Positions 62,322-64,000 of a DNA stretch of 64,000 nt are shown in pieces; the stretch's first letter is position 1, and every line of letters starts with the position of its first letter. Origin of the DNA: Paenibacillus_F chitinolyticus_A (lineage in GTDB: Bacteria; Bacillota; Bacilli; Paenibacillales; NBRC-103111); assembly GCF_045038035.1 (NCBI RefSeq), contig NZ_CP173427.1, forward strand, positions 3,906,001 to 3,970,000, given 5' to 3'. Position numbers and translations under genes: made by a program. Under the pieces are notes generated by a model. That model worked only from the letters and a program-made list of their open reading frames with translations, made no database searches and was not told the DNA's origin.

Positions 62322-62351
62322 TTGACTAGTCCGGTCGGAAAACGGTATAAG
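62322..62351 (+). promoter_or_regulatory. Divergent plus-strand promoter
   Basis: TTGACT (62322-62327), 18-bp spacer, TATAAG (62346-62351). It lies only 8 bp from the rib promoter -35 box and faces the other way. Confidence 0.65.
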
Positions 62352-62356
62352 CAGGG

Positions 62357-62563
62357 CCGAATCGGGGAAAGGCTGGATAAGTCTGTCATATGGGTGATAT
62401 GCCGAACAAAAGCGGAACGTGTCTCACACCAAGGAAGGATGCTTATGTGGCCCACATAAATGGAGATTGCAGCGGAAGGACAGAAGGGTATTCAACCCTC
62501 CGGATATTCAAGCAAGTGCCCGGTAACCCGGGCGATCATCTTGTACGAAAGGGAAGCCGAAAA
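62357..62563 (+). promoter_or_regulatory. Structured leader of the DUF421-like ORF, candidate riboswitch
   Basis: About 205 nt with no good start codon of its own. Hairpins seen: CATAT/ATATG (62389-62402), CCG/CGG around 62402-62415, GTGT/ACAC (62419-62429), TTATGTG/CACATAA (62443-62459), GGGT/ACCC (62486-62498) and GCCCGG/CCGGGC (62518-62533). A long-range helix TCTGTC/GACAGA (62383-62388 with 62479-62484) encloses the middle. No known riboswitch class is recognised. Confidence 0.55.
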
Positions 62564-62827
62564 ATGAAAAGGAACACAGACTTCACCCGAAATGGCCTGA
62601 AGCCAGCTAAAAACATGGCGGCTGTCGGCTTCGCAAACCTATATCAAGGCAATTCTGACGCGATCCCCGTTATTGAGCGCGGCCGTGTACTGCAAGAGGG
62701 ATTGGCAGCCTGCGGATGGGATAAAGCGCGGCTCTGGGACGAACTCGTTAAAGCCGGCGTGGATTCCCTGCTGGATGTTGCGTACGCGGAAATACGCCGC
62801 GATGCCCTTATGCTGAAAAGCCCCTGA
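62564..62827 (+). CDS. Stand-alone YetF/DUF421-like C-terminal domain
   Basis: 87 residues from an ATG preceded by AAAGGGAAG. Residues ~30-80 (PVIERGRVLQEGLAACGWDK, then LWDELVKAGVDSLLDVAYAE) follow the pattern of the soluble C-terminal domain of DUF421/YetF membrane proteins: a short strand 'IxxG', a helix, 'LxxxLxxxGV' and 'VxxAxxxxD'. The membrane part is absent. It could be a real small protein or a gene remnant; its own promoter, leader and terminator favour the first. The frame is open further upstream through the leader. Confidence 0.55.
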   Translation: MKRNTDFTRNGLKPAKNMAAVGFANLYQGNSDAIPVIERGRVLQEGLAACGWDKARLWDELVKAGVDSLLDVAYAEIRRDALMLKSP

Positions 62828-62865
62828 CCAGCCGCTTTCTTACAGCGGTTGTCCAGGGGCTTTTG
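62816..62865. terminator. Two-way terminator between the DUF421-like ORF and ppiB
   Basis: AAAAGCCCCTG/CAGGGGCTTTT outer stem and CCGCT/AGCGG inner stem, 7-nt loop; T's on both sides. It overlaps the ORF's stop codon. Confidence 0.9.
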
Positions 62866-62875
62866 GATACATTCC

Positions 62876-63307
62876 TTACACTTCGACGATTTCAACTTTC
62901 TCCATCGTGTCGCGGCCTTTGAACGCGTCCACATATTCCATGCCTTTGGTTACTTTGCCGAAAACCGTGTGCTGGCCGTCAAGATGAGGCTGCGGCTGGT
63001 AGCAGATGTAGAACTGGCTGCCGCCTGTGTTGCGTCCGGCGTGAGCCATTGCAAGCGTTCCGCGCTCATGTTTGTTCGGGTTGATTTCGCAGTCGATTGT
63101 GTATCCGGGACCGCCGGTGCCGGTGCCTTGAGGGCAGCCGCCTTGGGCTACAAAGCCCGGAATAACGCGGTGGAAATTAAGTCCGTTGTAGAAACCGGAA
63201 TTAGCCAGTTTCTCGAAGTTTGCCACTGTGTTCGGGGCATCCTTTTCAAAGAGGTCGATCAGCACTTCGCCGCCGCCTGCCATCGTGATTTTCGCTTGTT
63301 TTGCCAT
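62876..63307 (-). CDS. ppiB: Peptidyl-prolyl cis-trans isomerase (cyclophilin)
   Basis: Cytosolic proline isomerase. 143 residues with the catalytic-site stretches FHRVIPGFVAQGGCPQGTGTGG, MAHAGRNTGGSQFYI and GQHTVFGKV. ATG at 63307 after AAAAGGAGAG. Between lysA and rib genes as in B. subtilis. Confidence 0.96.
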   Translation of the reverse strand: MAKQAKITMAGGGEVLIDLFEKDAPNTVANFEKLANSGFYNGLNFHRVIPGFVAQGGCPQGTGTGGPGYTIDCEINPNKHERGTLAMAHAGRNTGGSQFYICYQPQPHLDGQHTVFGKVTKGMEYVDAFKGRDTMEKVEIVEV

Positions 63308-63381
63308 GTGGGACACTCTCCTTTTATGTATCGGTTCCTGCTTGGATTGCGGGGTACATGATTGTGAAAGCAATCTCTTTC

Positions 63382-63410
63382 ATTGTACTCCATATTGGAT
63401 GGATGTACAA
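63382..63410 (-). promoter_or_regulatory. ppiB promoter
   Basis: TTGTAC (63405-63410), 17-bp spacer, TACAAT (63382-63387), 74 bp ahead of ppiB. Confidence 0.75.
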
Positions 63411-63500
63411 ATAAGCGTCACTTTTACGAGTCAGGTTCGTCCGTCCGTTAACGGAAACCGTTCACTATCTTCGCTGCGCTGCAGGACTTTCCAAGCGTAT

Positions 63501-63534
63501 AAAAACAAGCCGGAGGGAGTGCTCCGGCTTGTTT
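63501..63534 (-). terminator. Terminator of lysA
   Basis: AAACAAGCCGGAG/CTCCGGCTTGTTT stem with a short loop and T5 on the minus strand, 39 bp after the lysA stop. Confidence 0.9.
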
Positions 63535-63573
63535 AGCCTTTATCGGGACGTTACGCCCGTCTATGAACGAAAA

Positions 63574-64000
63574 TCAGCGGACCGGCTGAATTTGTTTCAT
63601 CCGTTCCGGCACGACATCGTTGCGGACCAGATCTTCGTACGTTTCCCGTTTGACCGCCATGTCGGCCATCCCGTCTTTTACGAATACGACGGCGGGTCTG
63701 CGAATCCGGTTGTAGTTGCTGGCCATGGAGTAATTGTACGCTCCCGTACTGGCAACGGCTAGTATATCACCCGTCTCGACGAGAGGAAGCTCCACGTCCC
63801 AGATCAGCATATCGCCGCTCTCGCAGCACTTGCCCGCGATGGAGACCGTCTCCTGAGACGGTTCCGAAGCCCGGTTCGCCAGCATCGCTTCGTACTGGGA
63901 CTGGTACAGGGCCGGGCGGGGATTATCCGTCATGCCTCCGTCAACGGAAACATATTTGCGAACGCCGGGAATATCCTTGTTCGTTCCTACGGTGTACAAA
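63574..64000 (-). CDS. lysA: Diaminopimelate decarboxylase, 3' part only
   Basis: Last step of lysine synthesis. Only the C-terminal ~141 residues are inside the window; the gene continues past 64000. Family motifs are YVSVDGGMTDNPRPALY, GKCCESGDML and STGAYNYSMASNYNRI. Upstream methionines in the visible part are internal, not starts. Confidence 0.94.
   Translation of the reverse strand, partial: LYTVGTNKDIPGVRKYVSVDGGMTDNPRPALYQSQYEAMLANRASEPSQETVSIAGKCCESGDMLIWDVELPLVETGDILAVASTGAYNYSMASNYNRIRRPAVVFVKDGMADMAVKRETYEDLVRNDVVPERMKQIQPVR

Noticed and set aside
1..64000. Search for mobile elements, CRISPR arrays, toxin-antitoxin or defence clusters
   Set aside because: No transposase, integrase, direct-repeat array or defence-type domain was found; the gene order is core-chromosome throughout.

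Overview
The window reads as a chromosomal core segment of a spore-forming, low-to-moderate GC Firmicute, most likely Paenibacillus or a close relative (Paenibacillaceae). The evidence is spore genes (spoIVA, spoVIF, ytfJ/gerW, dacB-spmAB, ypeB, YIEGIA cluster), strong Bacillales-type Shine-Dalgarno sites, gene order that follows Bacillus subtilis for long stretches, and a futalosine-type menaquinone gene (mqnA) inside the hep operon. No mobile element, integrase, CRISPR array or prophage was seen. Almost all genes lie on the minus strand; serA, an NhaD-type antiporter and one small ORF lie on plus.

Region 1 (1-10.1 kb, minus) is the aromatic supraoperon aroC-aroB-aroH-trpEDCFBA-hisC. An internal promoter lies in the end of aroH. 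The trp leader carries eleven NAG triplets at exact 5-nt spacing (a TRAP site) and, about 200 nt later, an intrinsic terminator. The TRAP protein gene (mtrB) is at 17.5 kb, so sensor and target are both in view.

Region 2 (10-24 kb) holds cheR, ndk, and an operon for menaquinone and its heptaprenyl tail (hepS-menG-ubiA-ubiX-mqnA-hepT), then mtrB, a PQQ-dehydrogenase-like lipoprotein, tRNA-Pro(GGG), hbs, spoIVA, a YphF-like lipoprotein and two different [2Fe-2S] ferredoxins flanking a nucleotidyltransferase-fold gene.

Region 3 (24-41 kb) has spoVIF, gpsA, plsY, der, the YIEGIA/capping-subunit/YphA trio, fni, an S1-domain protein, plsC, cmk, a PilZ protein, ypeB, prsW, gudB, a MecA-family adaptor and small membrane proteins. 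fni contains a perfect 23-bp inverted repeat inside its coding sequence.

Region 4 (41-64 kb) begins with a T-box-controlled serA (Ser AGC specifier), then resABCDE, rluB, dacB-spmA-spmB, an NhaD/ArsB antiporter with a terminator in its leader, ytfJ, a DUF2953 protein, scpAB, the FMN-riboswitch-controlled ribD-ribE-ribBA-ribH operon, ppiB and the 3' end of lysA. Between ribD and ppiB lies the least explained DNA of the window: an unusually long, structured ribD leader with two terminators, and a divergent plus-strand transcription unit with a structured leader of about 200 nt ahead of an 87-residue stand-alone YetF/DUF421-like domain. I regard that unit as the best candidate for something undescribed.
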